A stretch of 64,000 nt of DNA from contig OY970830.1 of NCBI GenBank assembly GCA_963853835.1, positions 38,711,966 to 38,775,965 on the forward strand, in the 5' to 3' direction. Of this stretch, positions 46,384 through 58,011 are shown in pieces. Below the pieces are notes generated by a model. It saw only the letters and a list, made by a program, of their open reading frames with translations. It was not told where the DNA came from and ran no database searches. The first letter of the stretch is position 1, and each line of letters starts with the position of its first letter. This DNA is from Calendula officinalis. Lineage: Eukaryota > Streptophyta > Magnoliopsida > Asterales > Asteraceae. Both the position numbers and the translations under genes were made by a program.

Positions 46384-46688
46384 CTCGAAACCATAATCTG
46401 TTGATATACGGCGTAGATATGGATGATTGATGGAAGAAACACCAAACATATCCCAAACTTCTCGCTCCCACCGGCCGGCTGGTGGAAATGGACTGCCTAC
46501 CGGGGATATTCGTGTTACTTCGTCTGCACTGGTTTGTACACGAATGCGTGAGTTATACCGAGTACTCAATAAATTATAGACCACTTCAAATCTTCATTTT
46601 CGAGAGGGATGATCAACTCCGCAAATATCGATCGAAACTTGAACCCTTGTATAGGTATGCAATTTAAGAAAGCACAACAATTGAAATG
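46384..46688 (-). pseudogene. nad9: Nuclear copy of mitochondrial nad9 (fragment)
   Basis: NADH dehydrogenase subunit 9 of complex I, transferred to the nucleus as DNA. Minus strand reads FLKLHTYTRVQVSIDICGVD, then VVYNLLSTRYNSRIRVQTSA, GRWEREVWDMFGVSS and RRISTDYGFEGH, all signature pieces of plant nad9. The frame has a TGA where the protein has arginine (near 46602) and the match stops abruptly after GFEGH, so both ends of the gene are missing. No targeting sequence or promoter: a NUMT, not a functional relocated gene. Confidence 0.9.
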
Positions 46689-46978
46689 TAAGATGACGTC
46701 GGCTGGGACAAAATTGGAACCAAAGAGTAGTGTTGGGAGTGATCTAACCCTGCCTTGTGAAGGGTAAAATTGTCAAAAGAAAGAATGTGATGGTCCCCTA
46801 GACACCTCACCCAACCCCCGGGTGTGACCCGGGCCATGCCCGCATGCCGCAGCCTTTCAGATTCTGTGAAGCCGCCTCAATATCTTTTTCTTTTCTTTTG
46901 ATGTTTTGAAAATGAATTGTACGGTACAATTAATATATGATATGCAAGTTGCACACACGGATATATATATGGTCACTT
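46689..46978. other. Intergenic sequence
   Basis: Contains a GC-rich block with the palindrome CCCGGGTGTGACCCGGG at about 46817-46833; no gene. Confidence 0.4.
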
Positions 46979-46981
46979 TAA

Positions 46982-47302
46982 GAGCACAAGGTGTGGAAGT
47001 GTAGTTATTGGTATGTTATAGCATTTTTTGTCCTATAACTTGGCTATAACTTGGGGATGAAAAAGTGGTGTCCTGGTGTTATAGTTAAAGTGGTGTTATA
47101 GGGGTCCCATATTTATTATTTGATGTATTTTGATTGGTTGAACCCCCTTACCCCCAACCCCCACCCCTGGCTTCCCTCCCTTTGGCGATCCGTTATGGCT
47201 ACAACGAAATTGTTATAACGAGCAAATGGCGAGGGTTTCGGTATGGAATTGGCGAGGTTATAGGCATTTAACGGAGGTATGGCGGAACCATACCCCCTGC
47301 TC
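46982..47302. mobile_element. Tourist-type (PIF/Harbinger) MITE
   Basis: 321 bp, TIR GAGCACAAGGTGTGG and, inverted, GAGCAGGGGGTATGG, with TAA at both ends (46979-46981 and 47303-47305). Confidence 0.8.
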
Positions 47303-47305
47303 TAA

Positions 47306-49331
47306 TGGTGGACTCATCTTCTTTGCCCCTCCTACCACTTGCTTATTCACCGAATCACCCCGCCATTTTCATTTGGAATCCATTCCATTCATTTTTTCCA
47401 TTAGTAGACTTTTTTCTTACTTAATAAATTCAACGAAATCGTTTAATTATAAAAAAAATATTATTATTTTCTATTAAATTTTCATATTTTATATTTATTT
47501 AATCAATATAAATATCTAATTTAAATAATAAAATTATAAAAGAGAATTAATAAATCATATGTCAATCGTTATAGATAAAATGATGAGTTAAAAATACTAC
47601 TTTTCTTATAATTTTTTGTGATTTTCATACAAAATAAAATCAAATTATAGTTCCAAAAACCTACTCCGTAGTCTCCAAGGTTAGCACATGTCGGCAGAAA
47701 AATAAATATATTCAAGAGAAAATAAAATAAGTAATGGTATTTCTTCCTATCATCTTTCCTACTATATTCCTACTTATTTTGATCATGCAAGTGTCAAAAT
47801 TAAGGGATAATACAAGGTAAAAGAATTAGTGGATGAGACATGTTAAGTTTAAAAGTGAGTAGAGTTATGGATAAAAAGAAAAGATTTAGGAGAAAAAATA
47901 TCATTTCCAAATAAAATACAACAGAGGTGAGAGGACCACATTTGTCATGTATGGAGCATTTGTAGGAATGTTGGCCATCTTCCCCCCACTTGCCTCCATT
48001 TGCCACGTGTAGTCCAGGGCTTCCATTTACGCTCTCTCTCCGAGATAAGATGAAAATCTATCGGTCATTCGGTCGCCATTGTTATTTTAAGTTATCAAAT
48101 ACGAAAGTTATATTAATTTTACTACTTTATATTGTTACCTACAGAGTTATTGACATTTAAGATTAACTAATTCTTTTCCATAATCGTATTCTTTAATTAA
48201 ATACTTACATATTGAAGGAGCTAATACCAATTTCACTTTCACTAAATAAGATACAATACAATAATGAAATTGATGACTCCGATTACAAGAAAAGAAACAT
48301 AATATATAAAGAATGAAGTAGAAAAAAGTTGATTGAATCTCGTGATTTAATACAATTCCTTTAAAATAAATTTGTCGTTTATTTCTCAAGTTACAATAAT
48401 CGAATATTTTTTACTACCGAATATGGACCGAACAATTTACCAAGAACTCGTGTGCTTTATGATCTCTAAAGAGAATTTGTGATCTTTTGAGGTTGTGAAT
48501 TGTGTTCTCTTGTGTGTGTTATATTTTTTCAACAAAATGAACCAAATGTCTCTTTTTATAGTATTGAATTCCTCCGCTAAAATCCAACTTTGAGATTCGA
48601 TGCCTCGTTTACACAAATTTACTTTTGAACTTACATTAGCCCGTTGCGTATAATTAAATGGTCCATCGTAATTTATCACAATACTCACCAACATATTGAT
48701 TAAATGACTAAGAATATAGGTTGGAAGATTTATTAAGAAATAATATCATATCTCTATCAAATAATTGATTTTTTCATACATTTTTTTATTAATCACACAT
48801 TTTAGATTATTAAAAATGAAATTAAAAATAATCTTCTCCAAATCTCAATCAAAACACCCAAAATGAATATGTATAAAGGGTTACCACCGACTTCTAAATA
48901 GATCCTTCCCAATAGGTTGTTTGTTTGTTTGTTCAGCACTTTTGTGACCCACGCTTATATATGGAAGGGGATTATAATACAACTTTCAAGTCATTATCAT
49001 TCATGTTAAATTCATAATGTAAAGCATCTTAGTATCTTATAAAGTGGTTTAAAATAGTAACTAGTCGGAATGATATTTGAAGTTATGATGAGTGAGGAGG
49101 GATAGAATGGTCATTTTCAGGAACAAACGAGACATGATAGTGATGGAGCAGAATGTAAGGTTAAGGAAATCTTTCTTTTTGGGGTTATTTTAAGATACAG
49201 TATGGTCCATGTGTATTAATGTATGTAGCCACCTTTTGGTGACCCCCCTTTGGCCCTGCTCCTGGAAGGCAGAGGAGGAAGGAGATATTAATGTCTTCAC
49301 ACATACCATCCTCCCATCTTTCTATCATACT
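47306..49331. other. Intergenic sequence, no gene
   Basis: AT-rich; short ORFs only, none protein-like. Confidence 0.45.
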
Positions 49332-50541
49332 ATATACTCCCCACAAAAAATACCTCATTTTTCCCTAAATTTATGTCACAAAAAAAGTTCTCATTTATCA
49401 AAATTAATTGGTACACTAAGGTGCTGTTTGTTTTTTCAGAGCAAAAAGATCTGCTGTCTGCGGACCACATCTGCCAGCTGCTGCAGCTTCTGAGATGGAC
49501 CAAAGATCTGCAGTCTGCAAGAAAACTGTTGTTTGTTTTTTAAAATCTGCAGACTGCTTAAATAAACTGAAATTTAAAATATACTTCATCTTGCAACATT
49601 GAAATAATACTAAGGAATATAATGGACATTTCATAGTATTTTCTTGACCATTAATGTTGCTTGATTTATCAAATATTTAATATGTGCATGAATAAAATTA
49701 ATATTAAAAGAAAATAAAAAATATATTTATATATAATAAATATTAATTAAGATATTATTATTATACATTAATATAATAATAATATATATTAATATAATAA
49801 TGATAGTATTAATTAATATATTAATAATATTAGTTAATATATTAATATTATATTATATTTATATACAACAGTAATATATAAAATTTAAATATAATAATAT
49901 TTATAATTAAAATTTAATAATATGATAATAACATATTATTTAATATATAATAATATAATAATATTATATATTAATATAATAATAATATTAATTAATATAT
50001 AATGATAACATTAATTAATAAAATAATAATATTAACTAATATAATAATATTATATATTGACATAATAATAAAATATACTAATATAGTAATATATATTAAT
50101 ATAATAATAAAATTAATTAATATATAATAATAATATTAATTAATATAATAATATTATATATTAACATAATAATAATATATATTAATATAATAATAATATT
50201 AATTAAGTTTGGAGATGTTTTCTTTTTAAGTTTAGAAGACCCAAGAAGCTAATGCCCAAGTCTTCCTGGGGAAGACCTTAGGCACACAAAATAAGGTCTG
50301 CGGGCTTCCGGAAAACAAACATCTGCGCAAGCCTTTTTCTGCACGTGGTCTGCGCCGCGAAGACAAAAAACCTCATGAAGACCTTTTGTCAAAAAACAAA
50401 CAGCACCTAAGTATCTTCTAAAAACATTTTATCTTTTCAAACTAACTATATATTTCAATAAAAATTATTGCCAATGACTTTACTACTAAATATCTTCTAA
50501 AAACTTGTGTCAAAGAGAAATAAGAATTTTTTTGTGAGACG
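49332..50541. mobile_element. Degenerate Stowaway MITE split by a Tourist element
   Basis: Left end ACTCCCCACAAAAAATACCT (49332), right end AATTTTTTTGTGAGACGG (to 50541) are diverged Stowaway ends; removing 49420-50407 joins the halves into a unit of roughly 220 bp. Confidence 0.6.
49420..50407. mobile_element. Tourist-type (PIF/Harbinger) element with AT-rich core
   Basis: 988 bp, TIR GGTGCTGTTTGTTTTTT, its inverse at 50391-50407, TAA at both ends (49417-49419, 50408-50410). Near-end zones carry repeated CTGCAGACTGC/GTCTGCGG words; 49680-50210 is an almost pure ATTAATATAATAAT simple sequence. No transposase. Confidence 0.88.
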
Positions 50542-50782
50542 GTTTATTAGTAAATTTCAATAAAAGTTAGTTATCCAAACTAACTATATATTTCAATAAA
50601 AGTTAAAGATATTATATGTTAACTACTTAACACAGGGAGAGATATTTGTAGGCACCATCAAGTTTCAATATATCTTTGTATAGATATGGGTAAAAACTTA
50701 TGTGTAAGCTTGAATGTGTTATTGAAGTGATTTGTAATACAAACAGACAATATAATTTATTCAGAAAATTATTAGTCTAGTG
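50542..50782. other. Intergenic sequence
   Basis: AT-rich, nothing recognised. Confidence 0.4.
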
Positions 50783-50790
50783 ATCAAAAG

Positions 50791-51169
50791 TAGGGATGGG
50801 CCGAATCTGTACCGAATTGGTGATGCATAATTTTTCCAGATAGCAAAACCGGATACTGAGTCCCTTGTTTCAGTTACGGTTCGGTTCGATACCGATTAGT
50901 TCTATCTCGGTATTTGCTTATTATGGTACCGAATTGATAATACCAAGTTTTTGCGGGTCCAAAACCCAATACACTATTACAAGTCCCTCAATTATTAAGG
51001 TTTGTAGTCTATTGGTATTGTAGATTGTTGTAAGGTGTTGCACATGACAAAAAAACAAGTCCTATCATACAAAAAATAAAAATAGATTAGATGACACGTC
51101 TCCTAGATTATTTTGGGTATCGGTACAAAAGCAGTTCGGTTCCTTGATTCGGTTAGGTTACTAATCTGA
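50791..51169. mobile_element. Degenerate hAT-like MITE
   Basis: Left end TAGGGATGGG, flanks ATCAAAAG and GTCAAAAG (7 of 8 equal); interior words GGTTCGGT, GGTACCG. The right terminal repeat is not conserved. Confidence 0.4.
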
Positions 51170-51289
51170 GTCAAAAGTCAAAACCCATATACATTCGTGT
51201 GAATAATCCACGCTCTTAAGTCGGTTTTATTGGTCTTAAAAACCCTAGCTTCCTAAACTCCTTTGTTTTCGCAAAATTACCAGTCAAAA

Positions 51290-51813
51290 ATGGAGAAAGC
51301 TGAAGCTGTTTGCGGACAAGAAGCATTGGAATTGCTGAATTGTGTCGCCAATTCATCTTTCGATCAAGAAAAATGCATTAATCTCTTGAATTCTCTACGG
51401 AAATGTGTCTTAGAAAAGGTAAACTGTTCTATACCTTTTCAGTATTTCGGAATTTAATTTGGATTTAGGTTACAAAATCTTCTGTATAATTTAACGATTT
51501 TTAGGTGTTAACGTAGTTTGATGCGCATCTTTTTCAGTTTGTTAATTAGACATTAGCTTCGTATGATTAGAAACTTAATTAAAAGTCGATAAATTGATCA
51601 GAGCTTGGCATAATTTTGTATAGATAGTGAAATGTTGATTAATGATCTAACTAACAACCTTGCCTGAACACACATTGAAATGTTGTATGATTGTTTTCTT
51701 GGTTACCTACCACAATGCAATCGCCCTTTTTACCACATTTATCTTTCATTTTTACTGTGCAGAAAGTAAACAAGTTCTCACTGGCACAAGAGATGGGTAA
51801 AAAACAGGGGTGA
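51290..51813 (+). CDS. Twin CX9C (CHCH) small protein, two exons, 59 aa
   Basis: Exon 1 51290-51418 (43 codons, donor AAAAG/GTAAAC), intron 51419-51762 (acceptor TGTGCAG), exon 2 51763-51813 (16 codons plus TGA). Start MEKAEAVCGQEALELLNC. Cysteines at residues 8, 18, 29 and 39 form two C-x9-C motifs, the fold of proteins oxidised by Mia40 in the mitochondrial intermembrane space and often needed for respiratory-chain assembly. The C-terminus is basic (AQEMGKKQG). The 5' leader has the plant-typical AAACCCTAG (51239-51247). The protein is far shorter than most of its family; the exact orthologue is not assigned. Splice sites are my reading from consensus. Confidence 0.75.
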
Positions 51814-52401
51814 GAAATGGCAATTTCATCTTACTAAACATTAGTTACACAATGAAGAATTTGCTTCTTTGCTGTTACAATTTAGATAATAATATAAATG
51901 ATTTAAACATTGTATTAAACATGTAGATCAGTAGTTCTTATGAAAATGTAAAAACATGCAATAATTTGCTAAAAAGGATTATTTTTGTTATATTTAATCA
52001 TCATGTACTGTTTTCTTAACCAATTAAGCCATTTGATTGTACGAATAAGAAAAATGAAAAATTGGAATATTATTAGCAAAGACATGCTAACATGAATTAC
52101 ATAGAGAACAATGTGTATGTATTGGATCACAAAATCATCCGTTCGATTCCCGTTGGTGATCCAAACATCTATCTGGGTTTAATTTGTAAAATGTGATTTA
52201 TCTATGGATGATATACTTTCTGGGCAAATTTTATGCATCAACCATACTTTTTTGTGCCTTTAAGGTTATTTTAGAAGCTAGCATTTCGTTAATGAAAGGT
52301 TAATAATACATGAAAGCAATCATCGATGAAAATGAAATAGACTTTTTAAATATGTAGGGTGATTCCTAAATTTGGACCAAATGAAACAAAATTTCCCTAA
52401 G
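51814..52401. other. 3' flank of the CX9C gene, no further gene
   Basis: 3' untranslated and intergenic sequence; AT-rich. Confidence 0.5.
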
Positions 52402-52704
52402 AATAGACTTAAGTTTCAATTCTTCTCAAAATAGACCGTGCGACTACCCCGCGAGCGTGCGACCGACTACCCCGCGAGCGTGCGACCGTGCAACTCCAAT
52501 AGAACGCCGCCACGTGTCCGAGTTAGTGCTGCTCAACCTTGTTACTACTGCTCGTTAGTACTGCTCATTGCTCAACCTTGTTACTACTACTCTAATCCTT
52601 GTTACTACTGCTCGTTAATACTGCTCAACCTAGTTACTACTGCTCGTTAGTACTGCTCAAGTCTCTCAGTCGCACGGAGTATTTTAGGAAGATTGAAGTC
52701 TATC
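52402..52704. repeat. Inverted-repeat element with two internal tandem arrays
   Basis: Left AATAGACTTAAGTTTCAATT and on to CCGTGCGACT is the imperfect inverse of the right end (CAGTCGCACGGAG...GAAGTCTATC). Inside: two copies of a 23-bp GC-rich unit (GCGACTACCCCGCGAGCGT, 52439-52487), then an array of TTACTACTGCTCGTTAGTAC-type units at 52525-52665. GC-rich against AT-rich surroundings. Confidence 0.65.
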
Positions 52705-53817
52705 AGTATTAAATGAAAGTCTCTCACTAAAATTGGTTTAAATTGGTAATTAATTCTTATATGTATCTACTTAGATATGCTAAAAGTAGGTCTAGCAAGG
52801 AGGTTGAGACGTTTAGTACGATGAAAAGTGAAGATGTGGAGAAATAAACGGTGGACACATATGTTGTTGGATTATATGGGTATTATTCTACAATTATTGT
52901 ATTGTATGTATGCCATATTGACAAGTAATAGATAGAAGTAAAAGGGTATCTATAAGTGTCTCACATAAATGATTGAAAGTGCTTCTTTGTAGATCTTGAA
53001 TTCTTTTCTTGACACAACATTTTATAAAAAGGGGGTGATTTTTCTACCACAACTTTTAAGGTATGTACCACAGTTAATATTTAATATATTTGTACAATTA
53101 GCTGTAAAATCTATACTGTGTGGTATAACTATTAAAAATTGTGGTAGCAATATCAATTCTCATTACAAAACTTTCAAATCCACTTATAGTTAATTCTCTA
53201 AGGGTGTGACTTCTAGTAAATATAATGAATGATTGTGACAGACTATGATACACATACAAAATGCAAACTTCTGATGTTCATGTGAGGTTTATGTACACTG
53301 CATAACTTTATGTAGTTTGAGGTTGAATTTAGGAAGAAATTAGCCTCGAATCCCACGTAAATAGTGAGGGTTAATATTCATTTAAGGGTTAATATTCTTG
53401 TAAGGATAATGATTCATGTCCTCAATTTTATTAATTCTATTGGGAAGTATTCTGCAATATTTTAACACTTGTCAGCCAATTGGATGTCAAAAATGTATTT
53501 TTACTCGGACATCTTCACTTTTATGTTTTGGTTTTTTGCTTTTTGAAAACAAAGGGACGAAGATTAAGATCACTCATTTACTTCCTACATATACGAATCA
53601 TAAGCATATGTTTATCAATAAAATCAATCAATCTAAGTAGACTGACAGAATGATTTTGTTACTTAATTTTAAACAACATAGAAACTACCCTTAATTTAAA
53701 GCATTGTTATGTGTCTCAAGTCAATACAACACACAAGTTTTAACAAATTTCATCAACAAATTAGGAACAAAATCTCATCAACAATACCATAACTACCAAA
53801 TTGAAATACGATGCATG
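52705..53817. other. Intergenic sequence between the two host genes
   Basis: A small inverted repeat (ACCACAACTTTTAA near 53046 and its inverse-like AAAATTGTGGTAG near 53134) resembles the MITE at 25397. The CRNKL1 3' untranslated region must lie in its right part (53640-53817). Confidence 0.45.
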
Positions 53818-53832
53818 CTAATCATCACCCAT

Positions 53833-53866
<34 letters not shown>

Positions 53867-56195
53867 GAAACAGCAACCTTTTGTTTCTTCCATTTATAAG
53901 CTTGCTCCAAGATCTTCAAATTCGACGCTTGCGATTCTTCAGGGAATAAATAATCAATATACTCCTCAAACCCAGCGGGCCCATCCTCTGTTTCTATATG
54001 TCTTCTTTTCTTCAACTTTTTAGGCAATTTAACCCGAACCAATTCAATATCACCCAACTCACCAAACCCACTTTCCATGTTCAACCATTCTTCTAGCAAC
54101 ATGGCCCGCTCTTCCTTAAGCTCAGGGGCCGATGTTCTATAGTAGTTTATTGCATTTTCAAACACCCTTCTAGAACGTTCTATACAAAGCTTTTTCTCTT
54201 CTTGTTCTTCTTCTTCTTCAATGGCGGTTGCTTCAAATTTTGCATAACTAATCCACACCTTTAGATGTTTTGTACGGTCCAGAAGCCTATCGTATAACTG
54301 CCTTGTTCTTTCATATTCTCCTTCTGCTATCTCAAAGTCAATGTACGCCTGCAAAAAGTCAACCCCATAATATAACAAAATATAATACATTGTATTCATA
54401 TTTAATTATTTATAATACGAAAGAATATATATATTTACCTTCCATAACAACTCGGGCATGTCGAGTGACGGTTGTGCAATTGCAAGCTCAAAAATGGCCC
54501 GGGCCCGCTCTGTTTCACTCAAAGATCTTTCCAGCTCAGCATACTTGCTCCATGCATAACAGTTTTCAGGTGACCATTCAAGATATTTTTCATATAATTT
54601 TCTACAACGGTCTATGTTACCAAGTTGCAGCTCAATCTCAATATACTTCTTAAAAATCTGTTAATCCAAAAAAAAATTAAACAAAAAAAGAAACAGATTT
54701 TTTTTTTTTGTAAAATAATAATAATAATTTAACTACCTTGTCTTTAGGAGCAACTCCAATGGCTTTCCCGAGAATTAACCGTGCAGCGGTAAGATTTAAC
54801 TGTCTGATTTCAAACTGAGCAGCCATTAACCAAATCTTTGCAAAGGAAAATTTCTTATGAGGAATCAATTTCAAACACTCGTTATAAACATCTCGTGTTC
54901 TAGAAACATCTTGTGCATCGAGTTCTTCATAAAGTGCATAATTAATCCATAAATAGATATATCTTTGCCAATATCTTTTCTCTTCAGCTGGAGGAATATT
55001 AGCAATTGATCTCTCATAAACCTCTCTAATCCTCTCTTTATTCCCGACACTTTCTTCAAGTCTGATATAATCAAACCAAGAATCATAATTTAATGGATTT
55101 TTTCTAACCTCTTCTTCATATTGAAACCGTCTTTTTCCAACAATAGCATCTTCAATCCCTTCTTTATCACCATACTGTTTCTCAAAAGCTACAAACTTTC
55201 TGTACAAATCTTCAGCACGCCCTTTTGGGATATGATCAAGGGCAAACTTGTAAATACACCTCGCTCTCTCTGTTTCTTTACACTTTTCTTCAAATTCAGC
55301 AAATGCAACGAACAGATTCTCGGCTTCTTCATCATCTGCTAATTTTTCAACTGCCCTTTCATAACAGTTTCGGGCTCTGCTAATTTCACCATTTTTCATC
55401 TCGAATTTGGCAAATCGAATCCATGCACCGACTTTTGGTAAACATTGCACGAATCTTTCATAAATTCCACGGGCCCGTTCAATTTCGTTGTATCTTAGCT
55501 CGAATTTGATGTATGAAAGCCATGCTTGTTGGTCTGGTTGCCAGTTCACCCACCTTTCAAATATTTGTCGCGCACCTTCAAAAAATAAAGATAAATTACA
55601 TACCTAACATAATGATGAATTTATCATGAAAATGTAAATAAACATAGTATTAAAAATTTAAAACAGTACCTGCAACATTTCCAAGGATTTCCTCCATGTG
55701 AATATACTTGTACCACAATTGATCAACTCTTGGTAACAGAGTAACAGCTCGATCCCACACATTTCTGGCATGATTGATGAACTTATTTTTCATCTCAACA
55801 TCTGCATATTTCAGCCACATTGTATGATCCCGATAATCGACATCGAGGGCCCGTTCCCAAACGGAACGAGCACGGTCAAAATCCTTCTGTGATTCCTCCC
55901 ATTTTGCATACTTGACCCAAACACTCTTGTTCCATCTGACTCGCCTGATTAGGTCTTCAAACTCTTTACGTTTTCTGAGACGGTAGTCTGCGAGCTCTGA
56001 CGGGTCGGTTATTTTTTGTTTTGGTGGCCGGATTTCGGCTTCCTGGCGTTCACGGGCTTCCCTGAGGATCTGTTCAGCTGTGATTTGAATTGGGGCAGGG
56101 GTTTTGTTCTTAACCCTGGTTGGTCTAGGAAGCTTGACTTCTGTTTCCTTTCGGGTCAGATAGCCCAAATTTGGGTCTCCCTCTCGATTTGCCAT
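53818..56195 (-). CDS. CRNKL1: Crooked-neck-like protein 1 (CLF1/SYF3), pre-mRNA splicing factor
   Basis: Scaffold of the spliceosomal Prp19/NineTeen-associated complex, nuclear. Four coding exons by consensus sites: 56195-55670, 55575-54737, 54657-54439, 54348-53818 (introns 55669-55576, 54736-54658, 54438-54349), giving 704 residues, the normal plant length. Exon phases join correctly. N-terminus MANREGDPNLGYLTRKETEV; then a series of HAT (half-TPR) repeats, e.g. VWVKYAKWEESQKDFDRARS, VWERALDVDYRDHTMWLKYA, AWLSYIKFELRYNEIERARG. The C-terminus is acidic, ending in 11 Asp then MGDD, encoded by an ATC microsatellite at 53830-53866. Upstream is a likely untranslated intron. No lesions; this is a living host gene. 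Confidence 0.95.
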
Positions 56196-56720
56196 GAGTT
56201 AGTTTGAGAATTTTATAGAACAATGGAGAGATCTGAAAGATACAGTTTAGGGTTAGGGTTTAAGAACGTATTTTGAAAACAAATTGTGTCATGTAACATC
56301 ATAGATCAACGTCTGCCTCTATTGGATAGGAGGGAGTACTAAATTATTCAAACAGTAACCGCCGCCATGGTTCGTTATTCGTAAGCACCAAAACGACCTA
56401 ATTTCACTTTTGATTTTATCGGATTTAATAACTAACATTGCTGATTTTTCAATTAGCAAAACAATAGCATCAATATCTAGATTTTTCCTTTAGATGACAA
56501 AATTTAACACTTCAAATATAACATATATCATTAAGATTGGATGAACTAATTGCATGTAATCGATCCGAAATACATATTCATACATAAATTAAAAGCAAGA
56601 GATTAATTCAATTTTACCTCTGTCGATCGTAAAAGAACTGGAAATCGATGCCCTAATCCGGAACCAAAACGAGCGCAGATGAAGATCTAGGGACGTTTCT
56701 GGTTTTCAATTGGAGGCGTT
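56196..56720 (-). promoter_or_regulatory. CRNKL1 5' untranslated region with probable intron, and promoter-proximal DNA
   Basis: Minus strand: ATCGACAGAG/GTAAAA donor at 56617 and TTTCAG/ATCTC acceptor ending at 56233 suggest a 385-bp leader intron; the first exon would start around 56700. TTATATG at about 56752-56758 is a weak TATA candidate. Inferred from consensus only. Confidence 0.45.
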
Positions 56721-57639
56721 TATGATTTTGGTTTTTAGCTGGGCGTTTTACACATATAACAAGAGCCCACCCGTTTATACCGTAGTGGGCTATATCAAAA
56801 GCCCGCCCGTTCTGCCTAAAATAATTTTACATAAATTACCGTTACCATTTAATATAGTTTAAAATTAAAATGAGCTATAATAAACTTTTGTGAAAATTTT
56901 ATACAACATCTACTGTCATCATACTTTTCTTTTCTTTAACATGTTTTTTATGGTAGAACTAAAAAGTTTTCATTTCTTTGAGTTTATACTTTTTTTTATT
57001 TATAATCTGGTTGTAGGGCTATATAACATGTTTCATTATTATCTTATATATACATTCATGATACAGGTTTTACTGTTCATAAGGAGTGCTCCTAAATTGT
57101 GTTTTATATATACACTACAAAGCAGAGTAGAACAAGAGAGTATATTTACCTAGGTGGTTAACGTCCTTTCCTAGCGTATAGTACGTCTTTAGTTCGAAAC
57201 TTGGAGCGTACTTCGTCACATTCATTTTAGCTTCTATATTCCTTTTTATTCTTCTCCATCTCATTATCTCAACTTCTAAATATATAATTTTAGCTCTAAA
57301 CTCTTATACCTTATATATCTAACCTTATTCAAATATTTTATTTTATTATTTGGTTAGCAAAAAAAAATTCTTTCCCCCTAAACTTTAAGTTGCATTACTT
57401 TTAACTTTAGTTCATACTTCTATTTTATTTATTTTTATTAATAATGTATAAAATAGTGGCACATTTTGATATTTGAATGATTTGAATATCCAACACAATC
57501 TAAAACAAACGAAACATTGATTACAAAAAAAACTAAAAAAATTATCGGTCCAAAATATCATATCTATTTTGTTTTGGTATATTCGAATAATGTTGTATTT
57601 TTCATAATAATTTGTCAATAATTATCAAATAAACTTTTT
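56721..57639. other. Intergenic sequence
   Basis: AT-rich. 57153-57215 (ggtggttaacgtcctttcct...ttagttcgaaac) looks like a SINE head with a weak box B. No gene. Confidence 0.4.
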
Positions 57640-57745
57640 TAGAAGATGCACATAATGATGTTTGCCTCTTAATCTTGAGGTCAGGAGTTCGAGGCCCGTC
57701 GTGGACATATGTGATAATTAGAACTATATTAGATTTGCCGTTTAA
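57640..57745 (+). mobile_element. SINE, copy 4 (partial)
   Basis: Core 'cttgaggtcaggagttcgag' then 'gcccgtcgtggaca' matches copy 1 at 21160-21190; A-rich end at 57744. Confidence 0.5.
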
Positions 57746-57892
57746 AAAAAAAAGATTAATTAAATAATACATCAAGGCTATTAAATTAGAATTTATACTT
57801 TTTAAGTCCCTATATTATTAGTAAACTACAAAACAACTCTACGTTTAACATTTTTGATATTTGAACAGTTGGAAACTAGATAAACGAAAATT

Positions 57893-57929
57893 AAAAGTCC
57901 GCAGCAAAGCGCGGGTACAATTATACTCG
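57893..57929 (+). mobile_element. Degenerate Helitron 3' terminus
   Basis: Hairpin-like TCCGCAGCAAAGCGCGGG then TACAATTATA and CTCG (CTAG expected) followed by T. Confidence 0.4.
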
Positions 57930-58011
57930 TTTATTAACCTTGGTCATTCGAATTTGTGTTGAATTGTTAATAATATATGTTAACTGTGTTTAATTGTGAT
58001 TGTTATTTTTA

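Noticed and set aside
46143..46445. 100-codon minus-strand ORF as a nuclear gene
   Set aside because: Lies in the mitochondrial-type insert and runs across the junction with nad9; no nuclear gene signals.
52124..52165. tRNA-like box 'ccgttcgattcccgttggtg'
   Set aside because: Only a box B-like match with no box A at proper distance and no family tail; left out of the SINE list.
53704..54653. Plus-strand ORFs of 81-127 codons at CRNKL1
   Set aside because: Antisense shadows of CRNKL1 exons.
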